Source: Paenibacillus pini JCM 16418 (lineage in GTDB: Bacteria; Bacillota; Bacilli; Paenibacillales; Paenibacillaceae). From it: a DNA stretch of 64,000 nt. Under the pieces are notes generated by a model. The model saw only the letters and a list, made by a program, of their open reading frames with translations. It did no database searches and was not told the DNA's origin. Below are positions 18,751 to 27,394 of the stretch, piece after piece; positions within the stretch are counted from its first letter, which is position 1; every line of letters begins with the position of its first letter. Both the position numbers and the translations under genes were made by a program. The stretch lies in NCBI RefSeq assembly GCF_000576305.1, contig NZ_BAVZ01000001.1:1-64000 (forward strand), read 5' to 3'.

Positions 18751-19755
18751 CTATTCTTCTAAGAAAATAAGCCCGATAAAGTCATCCATTTCGATATTTC
18801 CGAAATAGTGCTTGATATCAATCTCTTTAAGAGCTTCGCGCACTTCAGTATCTTCGTAACGTTTCCCGCGCAACAGATCTTCAATATCAGCTACATCCCC
18901 AACGCCGAAGAAGTCGCCGTAGATTTTGATATTTTCGATGCGTGCATCCTTGATATCCATACGTAGATCAATGATACCGACAGGGAATTTCTTGGTATGC
19001 TTTACGTTGGATTCCGGAGATTTGCCGTAATTCCATTCCCAATTCTGATAGTGCTCTTTGGAAATCTCATGGATTTTCTCCCAGTCGCTATCTGTCAGAT
19101 GATACTGTGGAACATCTTGGGGCTCAATGCCGAAAATAAAGCGTAAAAGCTCGCCTCGGAACTCTTCAATGGTCATTTTACGGTCCATCAGGTCACTGAT
19201 ATTCGCGACACGGCTGCGCACCGATTTAGTGCTCTTAGACTTGAACTTCTCAGGATTGACGTTCAATGATGACTGAACATTGTCCAAATTAAGATCAAAC
19301 ATCAGCGTACCGTGGCTGAACATACGTCCTCTAGTGGAGAATTGGGCATTACCGGATATTTTCTGCTCACCCACCTGTAGGTCATTGCGACCGCTAAGTT
19401 CGGCATTAACGCCTAAATGATGCAGCGCATCGATCACAGGTTGAGTAAACTTCTGAAAGTTATGGAAGGATTGTCCGTCATCCTTAGTAATAAAGCTGAA
19501 GTTTAGATTCCCTAGGTCATGATATACAGCACCTCCACCTGAGAGGCGGCGTACGATTTGCACCTGGTTGTCCTTCACATATTCTTGGTTGATTTCTTCA
19601 ATCGTATTTTGATGTTTTCCGATGATGACTGAAGGTCGATTAATATAGAAAAGCAAATAGCTGTCGTCGTCCATAGGCAGATGCTTCAGAACGAATTCTT
19701 CAATCGCTAGATTCATGGCAGGGTCTGTTATCCCCTGATTATCAATAAACAGCAT
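18751..19755 (-). CDS. lplJ: Lipoate--protein ligase
   Basis: Attaches free lipoate, via lipoyl-AMP, to lipoyl domains of dehydrogenase complexes and GcvH. 334 residues: the N-terminal large domain carries RRLSGGGAVYHDLGNLNFSF with the adenylate-binding motif and the KISGNAQ catalytic Lys; the C-terminal small domain is also present (about residues 250-334). The open frame runs 44 codons further upstream, but GGAGG lies 7 nt before the ATG at 19755 and family proteins start with MLFIDN. A target in this window is the lipoyl domain of OdhB (62.6-63.9 kb). Confidence 0.95.
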   Translation of the reverse strand: MLFIDNQGITDPAMNLAIEEFVLKHLPMDDDSYLLFYINRPSVIIGKHQNTIEEINQEYVKDNQVQIVRRLSGGGAVYHDLGNLNFSFITKDDGQSFHNFQKFTQPVIDALHHLGVNAELSGRNDLQVGEQKISGNAQFSTRGRMFSHGTLMFDLNLDNVQSSLNVNPEKFKSKSTKSVRSRVANISDLMDRKMTIEEFRGELLRFIFGIEPQDVPQYHLTDSDWEKIHEISKEHYQNWEWNYGKSPESNVKHTKKFPVGIIDLRMDIKDARIENIKIYGDFFGVGDVADIEDLLRGKRYEDTEVREALKEIDIKHYFGNIEMDDFIGLIFLEE

Positions 19756-19845
19756 AGCTTGATTCCTCCGTTTACTAGGGCAAAATGAATAGTTGTACCT
19801 TCCTATTGTAAACCAAGTGTCATAAGAAACAAAAGTGAAAACGGA

Positions 19846-19875
19846 TTGACGAACCCGGAATAATGAGTCAATAAT
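19846..19875 (+). promoter_or_regulatory. Candidate promoter of the cobD-cbiZ-cbiB-cobC block
   Basis: TTGACG (19846-19851) and AATAAT (19870-19875) are separated by 18 nt. No cobalamin riboswitch elements were found between here and the cobD start, unlike the btuF side. Confidence 0.35.
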
Positions 19876-19917
19876 GGGGACATTCATGGTTTAATTGATA
19901 TTATTGGGGGTTTGTTA

Positions 19918-21021
19918 GTGATTCTTGAACAATATGGACATGGAGGAGATTTAGAAAGTGCAGCGGTAGCTTATGATAGAGCAGCTGATACATTTCTGGA
20001 TTTTAGCGCTAATATTAATCCACTGGGCCCTCCTTCGGAAGTTATGCATATGATCGAACAAGCGCTACCATCAATCATTCGTTATCCTGATCCTGGACAT
20101 CGGCGTTTAAAGGAGTTGCTTGCATCTAAACTCAATGTAGCAGAGGCAGAAATTCTGATCGGCAATGGCGCTGCTGAATGTATGGCGCTTATTTTGCTTG
20201 GTTTAAAGCCGCAGAAAGTAGGCATCGTTGAGCCATGTTTCTCCGAATACAGGCAATTGTCTGAACAATATGGAGCAGAAGTTCATTCCGTACAGGGAAC
20301 AAGGGAGAATTTATGGCGGGCCAGCGTTGCTGATATTTCGGCGCTGCTACGCGAGGTGGATTTACTCTTTATTGGACAACCAAACAATCCCAATGGCGTT
20401 CAATATAATGTTGATGATCTGCGGGAGCTGGCATATATAGCGGAGCAGCAGGGTGCTTTTTTGGTTGTAGATGAAGCGTTTATTGATTTCATACCGCAAG
20501 AGAGTCGGATGACTCTTTTACCTGAGCTACAACAATATCCTCATACGATACTTATCCGCTCGATGACGAAATTTTATGCCATTCCTGGACTCAGACTGGG
20601 ATTTGCGATAGCCGCTCCGAAGCTAATTCATGCGATGAAGAGCAAGCAGGTAACCTGGAGCGTGAATGCGCTGGCACTACTAGCAGGAGAGGCTTGTCTA
20701 ATGAGCGGGGTGAAGTATGAACTTGAGACGATCAGCATCATTTCAGAGCAGCGGTCTTATCTATGTGCGCAACTCGCTCATTTAGGATGCGACGTTATTC
20801 AGGGTGAGGCTAATTTTATATTGGTGGGGCTTCCTACATCATGGACGGCAGCAGCTATACAGCGTGAACTTGGTGTTCGAGGGATACTGATTCGCAGCTG
20901 TGCGATGTATCCTGGACTTGGGCCGGAGCATATCCGACTCGCGGTGAAGGATGAGAAGGCTAATCGACAGTTGCTGAATCAACTAGAAGAGGTACTAAAT
21001 GTAGAGGATGGATTGAAATAG
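19918..21021 (+). CDS. cobD: Threonine-phosphate decarboxylase (CobD/HisC-like aminotransferase fold)
   Basis: 367 residues, PLP-dependent fold type I. Its likely reaction is decarboxylation of L-threonine-O-3-phosphate to (R)-1-aminopropan-2-ol phosphate, the linker of the cobalamin nucleotide loop. Seen: SANINPLGPP near the N-terminus, YPDPGHRRLKELLA, GNGAAE, GQPNNPNG, DEAFIDF, and the PLP Lys in SMTKFYAIPGLRLG. The CobD call over histidinol-phosphate aminotransferase rests on the adjacent cbiZ, cbiB and cobC. GTG at 19918 is chosen since GGGGG lies 7 nt upstream; TTG at 19912 is too close. Confidence 0.9.
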   Translation: MILEQYGHGGDLESAAVAYDRAADTFLDFSANINPLGPPSEVMHMIEQALPSIIRYPDPGHRRLKELLASKLNVAEAEILIGNGAAECMALILLGLKPQKVGIVEPCFSEYRQLSEQYGAEVHSVQGTRENLWRASVADISALLREVDLLFIGQPNNPNGVQYNVDDLRELAYIAEQQGAFLVVDEAFIDFIPQESRMTLLPELQQYPHTILIRSMTKFYAIPGLRLGFAIAAPKLIHAMKSKQVTWSVNALALLAGEACLMSGVKYELETISIISEQRSYLCAQLAHLGCDVIQGEANFILVGLPTSWTAAAIQRELGVRGILIRSCAMYPGLGPEHIRLAVKDEKANRQLLNQLEEVLNVEDGLK

Positions 21022-21038
21022 AGAGTGGGGGAATAGAA

Positions 21039-21764
21039 ATGACGACACCTTTTCTGGACGAAAAGACCTTAGAATATAGCTCAAGCATTTGGCCAGGTAT
21101 GGTGTTAAAGCGAGGAGAACGGCATATGCTGTTGCAATCACCAATCATGTTGGATAGTCTTGCAAGTTCGATTCACGGTGGAGGTTTGAGCAGATTACGA
21201 CGTGTTGTGAATATATATGTCGATCGATTCTACAACTGCGATCATCCGGAACAGGATATTATTCAAAGTCTTCGCGAATGGAGATATCCAATCGATACCA
21301 CCGCTGGACTGCTAACGGCTGTACAGCTTCAACATACATCTGTGTTAGAGGAGCAGGGAGAGCATGCTTCGATCTTCTGCTGTTCCACGGCTGGGATATC
21401 CAATGCTGCGAGAGCAGGGGCTGAGCGAACGACCTTTGCAGCATACAAGCCAGGTACGATCAATACGATATTAGCCATTAACGGACGTCTGACACAATCA
21501 GCTATGGTCAATGCTATGATCACAGCAGTGGAAGCAAAGGCGGCGGCGTTGGCCGATTTAGATGTTCGGGACCCCGACAATGGGCGAGTTGCGACGGGGA
21601 CAACAACAGATGCAATCATACTATGTGTGAGTCAAAATAAGGATTATCCGGTTGAGCATCATTACGCAGGTACAGCTACCGATCTAGGAGCGGCTATTGG
21701 CCGTACAGTTTACGGAACGGTCACGGAAGGGCTTCTCGCGGCATGGAAGGAACGGAAAGCATGA
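21039..21764 (+). CDS. cbiZ: Adenosylcobinamide amidohydrolase CbiZ
   Basis: 241 residues. CbiZ cleaves the aminopropanol arm from (adenosyl)cobinamide or pseudo-B12 to give cobyric acid, allowing imported corrinoids to be rebuilt with a different lower ligand. Family features seen: the SIHGGGL segment, GLLTAVQ, STAGISNAARAG, GTINTILAINGRLT, and GTTTDAIILCVS near the end. It lies between cobD (linker synthesis) and cbiB (linker attachment), exactly the enzymes needed to use the cobyric acid it releases. Confidence 0.93.
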   Translation: MTTPFLDEKTLEYSSSIWPGMVLKRGERHMLLQSPIMLDSLASSIHGGGLSRLRRVVNIYVDRFYNCDHPEQDIIQSLREWRYPIDTTAGLLTAVQLQHTSVLEEQGEHASIFCCSTAGISNAARAGAERTTFAAYKPGTINTILAINGRLTQSAMVNAMITAVEAKAAALADLDVRDPDNGRVATGTTTDAIILCVSQNKDYPVEHHYAGTATDLGAAIGRTVYGTVTEGLLAAWKERKA

Positions 21765-22738
21765 TATGGATCGCTATCGGAATCATAATCGCTGCATTGG
21801 TTATGGATCTCATTATTGGAGATCCACGGTGGATTCCACATCCGGTTATTGGAATGGGGAAAGTGATTAGCCGCCTTGAACGCATCATTCGTTCTACATA
21901 TGTAGAACCAAAGAGTCTGAAAAAAGCGGGTATTCTTCTCCCTGTCGTAGTCGTAGGAGGATCATTCCTGCTAACGTGGATAATCATTACATGTCTATAC
22001 AACATACATCCGTGGATTGCTTGGTCCGCCGAAGCGATCTTCATTGCTACAACCATCGCGGTAAAAGGGTTGAAGGATGCTGGTATGGAAGTGTTTCGTC
22101 ATCTCCGTGAAGGAGATTTACCCGCTGCAAGGCAGGCACTGGGCATGATCGTCGGCCGCGATACGGCTCATCTCGATGAACCCGAAATTGTACGCGGCAC
22201 CGTTGAAACGGTGGCCGAGAATATTGTGGATGCGATCATTTCCCCGCTTTTTTATGCCCTGATTGGCGGTGCTCCATTAGCGATGGCCTACCGAGCCGTG
22301 AATACACTGGATTCAATGGTGGGGTATAAGAATGATAAATATATGAATCTGGGATGGGCTTCTGCCCGTCTGGATGATATTGCGAATTATATACCCGCAC
22401 GGCTTACTGCACTGCTCCTTATCATGTGCTCTTGGCTGCTCCGTCTGGATTATATACGGGCAGCTCGAACGATCCGCCGAGATGCCCGGCTTCATCCAAG
22501 TCCTAACAGTGGATTTCCAGAATCCGCTGTTGCAGGTGCCCTAGGTATTCGTCTCGGTGGCGAGAATGTGTATCATGGGGTAGCCTCATTTAGAGCTTAC
22601 ATGGGTGAGGCGACACGTGCTTTGGAAGCTAAGGATATTATGACAACAGCAAGGTTGATGGTGACGGTATCCGTTTTGTTTATTGTCATAGGCAGCCTCA
22701 TATTGTGGTCAATTGGAGGCACATTATGGGTTTATTAG
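21761..22738 (+). CDS. cbiB: Adenosylcobinamide-phosphate synthase CbiB
   Basis: 325 residues, polytopic membrane enzyme joining adenosylcobyric acid with aminopropanol phosphate. Seen: DLIIGDPRWIPHPVIGMGK, TVETVAENIVDAIISPLFYA, the YRAVNTLDSMVGYKNDKY stretch, and SPNSGFPESAVAGALGIRLGG. The ATG at 21761 overlaps the cbiZ stop (ATGA) and is preferred over an in-frame ATG at 21743. Translational coupling fits a shared pathway. Confidence 0.94.
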   Translation: MIWIAIGIIIAALVMDLIIGDPRWIPHPVIGMGKVISRLERIIRSTYVEPKSLKKAGILLPVVVVGGSFLLTWIIITCLYNIHPWIAWSAEAIFIATTIAVKGLKDAGMEVFRHLREGDLPAARQALGMIVGRDTAHLDEPEIVRGTVETVAENIVDAIISPLFYALIGGAPLAMAYRAVNTLDSMVGYKNDKYMNLGWASARLDDIANYIPARLTALLLIMCSWLLRLDYIRAARTIRRDARLHPSPNSGFPESAVAGALGIRLGGENVYHGVASFRAYMGEATRALEAKDIMTTARLMVTVSVLFIVIGSLILWSIGGTLWVY

Positions 22739-23388
22739 AGTTTGAATTTATACTCATGAGGCATGGGCGTACACGCTGGAATCAAGAGAAAAGATATGTA
22801 GGTCATACGGATGTAAGTCTTTTGCCTGAAGGGCTGACCGAGTTAGCCTTACTTCGTAAACAACTTGTTGAATTAGAGATATCCAAAGTATATTGCAGTG
22901 ATCTGATCCGCTGCCGCGAGACCCTATCAGAAACATTGCCTACGCTCGTGGAGAGAGCGGTGTATGATAGCCGCTTGAGGGAGATGGATTTTGGCGACTG
23001 GGAAGGTCACTCGTATGATGAATTGCAGCATATCCAGCATTACAGGGATTGGCTTGATGACCCGCAGCATATGACGCCGCCGAATGGTGAGGCATGGACG
23101 AGCTTCGCCTCAAGAATTGCTGATTTTCTTCGAACGGTAACGGATGGGATGGAGTCGCAGTCTGAACTAAACCAAGAATTGAACGATACAGAGCTGAAAG
23201 TTAACGATCTGTATACTGGGCCAAAAAGGATTCTTATCGTGACACATGGAGGCGTTATTCGCCAATTAGCAGCAATGACCATTCCCGGCTCTTCATTTTG
23301 GGACGTTCATGTTGAGCCGGGAAGGACAGCAACGCTCAGGATGACCCGCAACAATGATAGATGGAGCGCTGTTTTTTACAAGGGATGA
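22726..23388 (+). CDS. cobC: Histidine phosphatase, alpha-ribazole phosphatase-like CobC
   Basis: 220 residues of the phosphoglycerate mutase-like phosphatase superfamily. The catalytic motif is LMRHGRTRWN, with the acid/base Glu in LREMDFGDWEG and the second His in IVTHGGVIRQLA. In this context it most likely removes the phosphate from alpha-ribazole-5'-phosphate or adenosylcobalamin-5'-phosphate in nucleotide loop assembly. GGAGG lies 8 nt before the ATG at 22726, which overlaps cbiB by 13 bp. Its end also overlaps the convergent GNAT gene by 13 bp. Confidence 0.88.
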   Translation: MGLLEFEFILMRHGRTRWNQEKRYVGHTDVSLLPEGLTELALLRKQLVELEISKVYCSDLIRCRETLSETLPTLVERAVYDSRLREMDFGDWEGHSYDELQHIQHYRDWLDDPQHMTPPNGEAWTSFASRIADFLRTVTDGMESQSELNQELNDTELKVNDLYTGPKRILIVTHGGVIRQLAAMTIPGSSFWDVHVEPGRTATLRMTRNNDRWSAVFYKG

Positions 23389-23882
23389 TGCATCATATAT
23401 TGCAGTCCGTTGGGACCCATACGTGTGATGCCCTTAAATTCAAACCCGGTCTTTTCATATAGTTTCTTAGCAGACGTATTATCTGCATTAACCGCGAGCA
23501 CCATTTCCTCGAAATTTGGAAAAATATCGCGAGCCCAGTTGGGGAGTAGTTGCATAGCTTTACCGCCGTATCCCTTGCCCTGATGGAACTGATTAATGGA
23601 TAATCCTCGTAATAGTAATGCACGAGGATTATCTGAGAACTCTAGAATGCCATGACCATGATGTAGAACAAAGAAACCTACAATGGTTTTTGCAGTAACA
23701 ATTACTGCAGGGAAACGGCAAGGGTCTTCGATAGATATTTGAAGAATTTGTTTAGGGAGGGCTACGAAACTTGTTTGGTCATCTTGTAGCTTAAACGTTT
23801 CAAGAACTATGCGATCTGAATCCTCGTAAGGACGAAGTTCAATGATAGTATCTTGGGTAGTCGAATGAAGTGGAATGGACAT
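23376..23882 (-). CDS. GNAT family N-acetyltransferase
   Basis: 168 residues, acetyl-CoA-binding motif A around GLSINQFHQGKGYGGKAMQLLP and the closing NTSAKKLYEKTGFEFKGITR. Substrate unknown. The start at 23882 has AAGGAG 8 nt upstream, better than the longer open frame from 23936. It is antisense between the two cobalamin blocks and overlaps the 3' end of cobC by 13 bp, with no intergenic terminator. Confidence 0.88.
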   Translation of the reverse strand: MSIPLHSTTQDTIIELRPYEDSDRIVLETFKLQDDQTSFVALPKQILQISIEDPCRFPAVIVTAKTIVGFFVLHHGHGILEFSDNPRALLLRGLSINQFHQGKGYGGKAMQLLPNWARDIFPNFEEMVLAVNADNTSAKKLYEKTGFEFKGITRMGPNGLQYMMHHPL

Positions 23883-23966
23883 AGCGGAGGCTCCTTGTAC
23901 TATAGAATGACTTAGATGAATAAGCCTATCATACATTAATCATAAGGATTAGCGTAAGGAAATTCA

Positions 23967-23995
23967 TTGTAAGTCAAGGGGTTTTCCCCTATAAT
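23967..23995 (+). promoter_or_regulatory. Probable promoter upstream of the cobalamin riboswitch
   Basis: TATAAT at 23990-23995 is preceded with a 17-nt spacer by TTGTAA at 23967-23972. It lies about 50 nt upstream of the riboswitch P1 stem, the right place to drive the btuFCD transcript. Confidence 0.6.
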
Positions 23996-24043
23996 TTTGT
24001 ACTAGAGTAATTGTGCCTGGAACCCATACATAAATAATGATGA

Positions 24044-24228
24044 CTTATAAGGTCCCGTTAACGGTGTGATCACACATCGTTCGGGTGAAAAGGGAAGTCG
24101 GTGCAAATCCGGCACGGTCCCGCCACTGTAAAACAGGGATATTCCTATATGCCACTGTTCTGACCAATAGGTAGAATGGGAAGGCTGGAACATCATTCAC
24201 CTGCAAGTCAGGAGACCTGCCTTATAAG
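24044..24228 (+). promoter_or_regulatory. Cobalamin (B12) riboswitch
   Basis: P1 is a perfect 9-bp helix: CTTATAAGG (24044-24052) with CCTTATAAG (24220-24228). The conserved core is clear: GGGAAGTCGGTGCAAATCCG around 24090-24115, GGTCCCGCCACTGTAA, and the B12 box AGTCAGGAGACCTGCC just before the 3' arm of P1. A strong terminator follows at 24345-24380, so control is most simply by premature termination when adenosylcobalamin is bound. It governs btuFCD and probably cobT-cobU-cobS. Confidence 0.97.
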
Positions 24229-24252
24229 CAAATTAACGGTCCTTCGAGGAAA

Positions 24253-24346
24253 GGATTACGTTTGTGCGCCCGTGTGCATGATGGTTACATGTATTCGTGC
24301 CTGTATCTTATGGCTAGTAGCCTCTTAAGATATGTAGACGTAATCC
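24253..24346 (+). promoter_or_regulatory. Long-range helix in the riboswitch expression platform
   Basis: GGATTACGT (24253-24261) is perfectly complementary to ACGTAATCC (24338-24346), closing a ~75-nt domain. The 3' strand overlaps the first two bases of the terminator stem. It may act as part of the expression platform or simply stack on the terminator. Confidence 0.45.
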
Positions 24347-24380
24347 CTGATTCTTGCTTGAAGAGAATCAGGGTTTTTTT
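24345..24380 (+). terminator. Riboswitch-controlled terminator
   Basis: CCCTGATTCT (24345-24354) pairs perfectly with AGAATCAGGG (24364-24373), 9-nt loop, followed by seven T. It lies about 100 nt upstream of btuF, so it is an attenuator. Confidence 0.9.
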
Positions 24381-24482
24381 ATGGATGTTGTATACCGTTA
24401 AAATCATTTCATTACGCAGTTTATCCAGGCCCCTTCAGATCATTAGACAACAGAAATGAGCAAAGAGGAGAGAAATAGAAAA

Positions 24483-25487
24483 ATGAATTGGAATCCATGG
24501 GTTAAACGCTGTTCTGCAGGAATTGCGGCATTACTAATCGCGTTGTCACTGGCAGGGTGCGGTGATAGTAAGCAAGAAACGACGGTACCAGAGAAAGCAC
24601 CTGCAACTCAGGATGCCGCTCCTTCTGCTAAGCAGGATGCACTAAAAACGACGTATCCACTGACCGTACAAGATGCTACTGGAGCTTCTTTTACCTTTAA
24701 AGAAGCGCCGAAGCATATCATCTCAGTATCACCTGCTGAGACAGAGGCGCTGTTCGCCATTGGTTTAAACGATGAAATTGTTGGTGTCTCTAATTATGAT
24801 GACTATCCCGAAGTGGTGAAGAGCAAGCCGAAAATGGGCGATTTGATGAAACCAAATGAGGAATCCATCATCGCGGCTCAGGCGGATATTGTATTTACGG
24901 GGATTTCGATGAGTGAAGAGGCGGTTAAGAAACTGCGTGATCTTAATATTCAAATTTTCAAAACCAATCCAAAGACGGTTGATGATGTCATGAAGAATAT
25001 TGAAGTATTCGGACAAATTACGGATCACCAAGCTGAGGCTAAGGCCGTAAAGGATAAGATGAAAAAAGAGCGCCAGGAAGTAACGGATGCTGTTCAATCA
25101 CTAACACCGGAACAGAAGAAGAAAGTATATATTGAATTCTCTCCAGGTTGGACCGTTGGTAAAGGTGAATTCATGGATGAGCTTATTACACTTGCTGGTG
25201 GTATTAACGTAGCTGCAGATACTAAAGGTTGGAACGAAATTAGTGAAGAGAAAATTATCAAGGATAATCCAGATGTTATTCTATTTGCTAAAAGTGTAGT
25301 TGATACCAAAACCAATAAAGGTCTTGGTGAGATCATTACAAGTCGCAGCGGCTGGAATCAGATTACGGCAGTCAAGAATAAGGCAGTCATTGGACTTGAT
25401 GACAACCTTCTTAGCCGTCCAGGCCCACGTGTAACTGAAGGTTTACAAGCTGTAGCCAAGGCGATCTATCCAGACCTATTTAAATAA
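24483..25487 (+). CDS. btuF: Cobalamin ABC transporter substrate-binding lipoprotein
   Basis: 334 residues. The N-terminal lipoprotein signal has lipobox LSLAGC, then a low-complexity Ala/Pro/Lys linker. A helical-backbone-type binding fold (PF01497) follows, with HIISVSPAETEALFAIGL, DDYP, and the C-terminal GPRVTEGLQAVAKAIYP. It captures corrinoids outside the membrane for BtuCD. The family also includes siderophore binders; the B12 riboswitch upstream and cobTUS downstream decide the call. The start at 24483 is favoured over an in-frame ATG at 24456 because GAGGAG lies between the two. Confidence 0.93.
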   Translation: MNWNPWVKRCSAGIAALLIALSLAGCGDSKQETTVPEKAPATQDAAPSAKQDALKTTYPLTVQDATGASFTFKEAPKHIISVSPAETEALFAIGLNDEIVGVSNYDDYPEVVKSKPKMGDLMKPNEESIIAAQADIVFTGISMSEEAVKKLRDLNIQIFKTNPKTVDDVMKNIEVFGQITDHQAEAKAVKDKMKKERQEVTDAVQSLTPEQKKKVYIEFSPGWTVGKGEFMDELITLAGGINVAADTKGWNEISEEKIIKDNPDVILFAKSVVDTKTNKGLGEIITSRSGWNQITAVKNKAVIGLDDNLLSRPGPRVTEGLQAVAKAIYPDLFK

Positions 25488-26533
25488 TGCATAAAAAACT
25501 AGCAGGTTACGGAGGGATCGGCATCGTACTGCTCGCCATGACCCTCGTAATCTGCTTGGGGATCGGCTCAGTAGCGATACCGATCCGGGATATCGTGATG
25601 ATGATTCTTCATCACCTTCCCTGGATTGGTGATGATGTAAAGCCGGATTGGAATCCGTCTTATGAACAAATTATTATGAAAGTACGGATGCCTCGTCTTG
25701 TCTTAGGGATGTTGGTCGGAACAGCACTCGCCGTAGCGGGCTCTGGATTTCAGGGCGTCCTACGAAATCCACTGGCTGACCCATTTACATTAGGAGTATC
25801 ATCAGGATCAGCAGTAGGGGCATCTGCCCTTATTTTTTTCGGATTGCAGTATTCATTCATTGGGTCTTTTACATTGCCATTCGTTGCTTTTATAACAGGG
25901 ATTTTGACATTGTGGGCGGTTATGGCGCTTTCTCTAGATAGGGGAAAAATTCCGACGAACAGCCTGATATTATCAGGTGTGGTCATGCAGTCGTTTCTCG
26001 GAGCGATCGTATCGTTCATGACGGCGATGAGTAATAAGACAATCAATGAAATTCTATATTGGACGATGGGTAGTCTTAGTCTTCGAGGTTGGTCGTACAC
26101 ACTCATTTTACTACCGTATCTATTGATCGGATTGAGTTTGGTATGGGGACAAGCAAAATCGCTGAATGTACTCTCTCTAGGAGAGCGGCAGGCCGCACAT
26201 CTGGGCATGAGGGTGGAGCGAGTGAAATTCATTATTTTGCTCGTTTGTACGCTCCTTACTGCGGCGGCAGTTTCTGTAGCTGGAATTATCGGGTTTGTAG
26301 GACTGGTCATTCCGCATGTGATTCGTCTACTTACGGGGCCCGATTATCGGTTGATTGTTCCATTGTCAGCCATTGGAGGTGCCATATTTATGGTTATAGC
26401 TGATACACTTGCACGAACGGTCTTAGCTCCCACTGAAATTCCGCTTGGTGTAGTGACAGCTTTTGTAGGGGCACCCTTCTTTGCTTATTTGCTACACCGC
26501 AGCAAAAAGCATGGCAGAGGAGGCAGCTTATGA
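25487..26533 (+). CDS. btuC: Cobalamin ABC transporter permease
   Basis: 348 residues of the FecCD/BtuC permease family with about ten membrane segments. Seen: RMPRLVLGMLVGTALAVAGSGFQGVLRNPLADP, the ATPase-coupling GERQAAHLG, and GFVGLVIPHVIRLL plus GVVTAFVGAPFFAYLL near the end. The ATG overlaps the btuF stop by one base (TAATG), so translation is probably coupled. Confidence 0.94.
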   Translation: MHKKLAGYGGIGIVLLAMTLVICLGIGSVAIPIRDIVMMILHHLPWIGDDVKPDWNPSYEQIIMKVRMPRLVLGMLVGTALAVAGSGFQGVLRNPLADPFTLGVSSGSAVGASALIFFGLQYSFIGSFTLPFVAFITGILTLWAVMALSLDRGKIPTNSLILSGVVMQSFLGAIVSFMTAMSNKTINEILYWTMGSLSLRGWSYTLILLPYLLIGLSLVWGQAKSLNVLSLGERQAAHLGMRVERVKFIILLVCTLLTAAAVSVAGIIGFVGLVIPHVIRLLTGPDYRLIVPLSAIGGAIFMVIADTLARTVLAPTEIPLGVVTAFVGAPFFAYLLHRSKKHGRGGSL

Positions 26534-27315
26534 TAGAGGTTCAAAAGGCAAGTAAACAATTTGGCGAACTTAACGCTCTCCATGAAGTAGATTGGTCTGT
26601 TCAGGAGGGGGAATGGTGGGGGATTATTGGCCCCAACGGCAGTGGGAAATCCACGTTGCTACGCCTACTCTCCGGTACGGAGCAGGCTTCCTCTGGTGAG
26701 GTATTAATCCGAGGGAAGGCTGCTTCATCTTACGAAAGAAAGCAGCTCTCTCAAATGTTGGCCGTCCTTCAGCAGGACGGCCTTCCTCCTGTTCACTATC
26801 CGGTGAAGGATGTGCTGGAGATGGGAAGGTATCCTTTTCAAAACTGGCTTGGTCAGGAGCTAGGGAATGATCCAGAAGATCTAATTGAGGGGATCATGGA
26901 CAAGCTTGATCTACGCTTGCTTGCCAAGCGACCGCTGGATGAACTAAGCGGTGGGCAGCGCCAGAGAGTTGCACTGGGTCAGGTGATGGTGCAGCAACCA
27001 CAAATTCTGTTGCTTGATGAACCAACGACTTATCTAGATCTCCGTTATCAGCATCAATTTATGGAGCTTGTTGGCAATTGGCGTAAGGAATCTGGGATTA
27101 CGGTCATTGCTGTGCTGCATGATCTAAACTTAGCAGCGCAGTTCTGTGACAAGTTATTGGTTCTACAGGATGGGCAAGTAACGGGAAGCGGGACACCGCA
27201 AGAAATGCTGACTGCGGAGCATATTCGAAGGGTTTATGGTGTTGAACCGGTGATCGTGCAGCATCCCGTAAGTGGTGTGCCACAAGTGTTGATATCAAGA
27301 CATATGGAAGAGTAA
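26530..27315 (+). CDS. btuD: Cobalamin ABC transporter ATP-binding protein
   Basis: 261 residues, ATPase of the B12 importer. Walker A GPNGSGKST, signature LSGGQRQRVALGQ, Walker B ILLLDEPTTYLD, and switch His VLHDLNLA are all present. GAGGAGG lies just upstream, and the ATG overlaps the btuC stop (ATGA). A gap of about 80 nt to cobT contains no terminator, so cobTUS are likely on the same riboswitch-controlled transcript. Confidence 0.94.
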   Translation: MIEVQKASKQFGELNALHEVDWSVQEGEWWGIIGPNGSGKSTLLRLLSGTEQASSGEVLIRGKAASSYERKQLSQMLAVLQQDGLPPVHYPVKDVLEMGRYPFQNWLGQELGNDPEDLIEGIMDKLDLRLLAKRPLDELSGGQRQRVALGQVMVQQPQILLLDEPTTYLDLRYQHQFMELVGNWRKESGITVIAVLHDLNLAAQFCDKLLVLQDGQVTGSGTPQEMLTAEHIRRVYGVEPVIVQHPVSGVPQVLISRHMEE

Positions 27316-27394
27316 CCTTTTCAAGCTGAGTTGTAGCTTCTGAAGTATAGCTGTTAGAATGAATAATAGTACAGAATCGAAAGGGGTATATCTG

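Noticed and set aside
25750-26310. 186-codon antisense open frame in btuC
   Set aside because: It lies wholly within a well-conserved permease; it is a codon-usage shadow.
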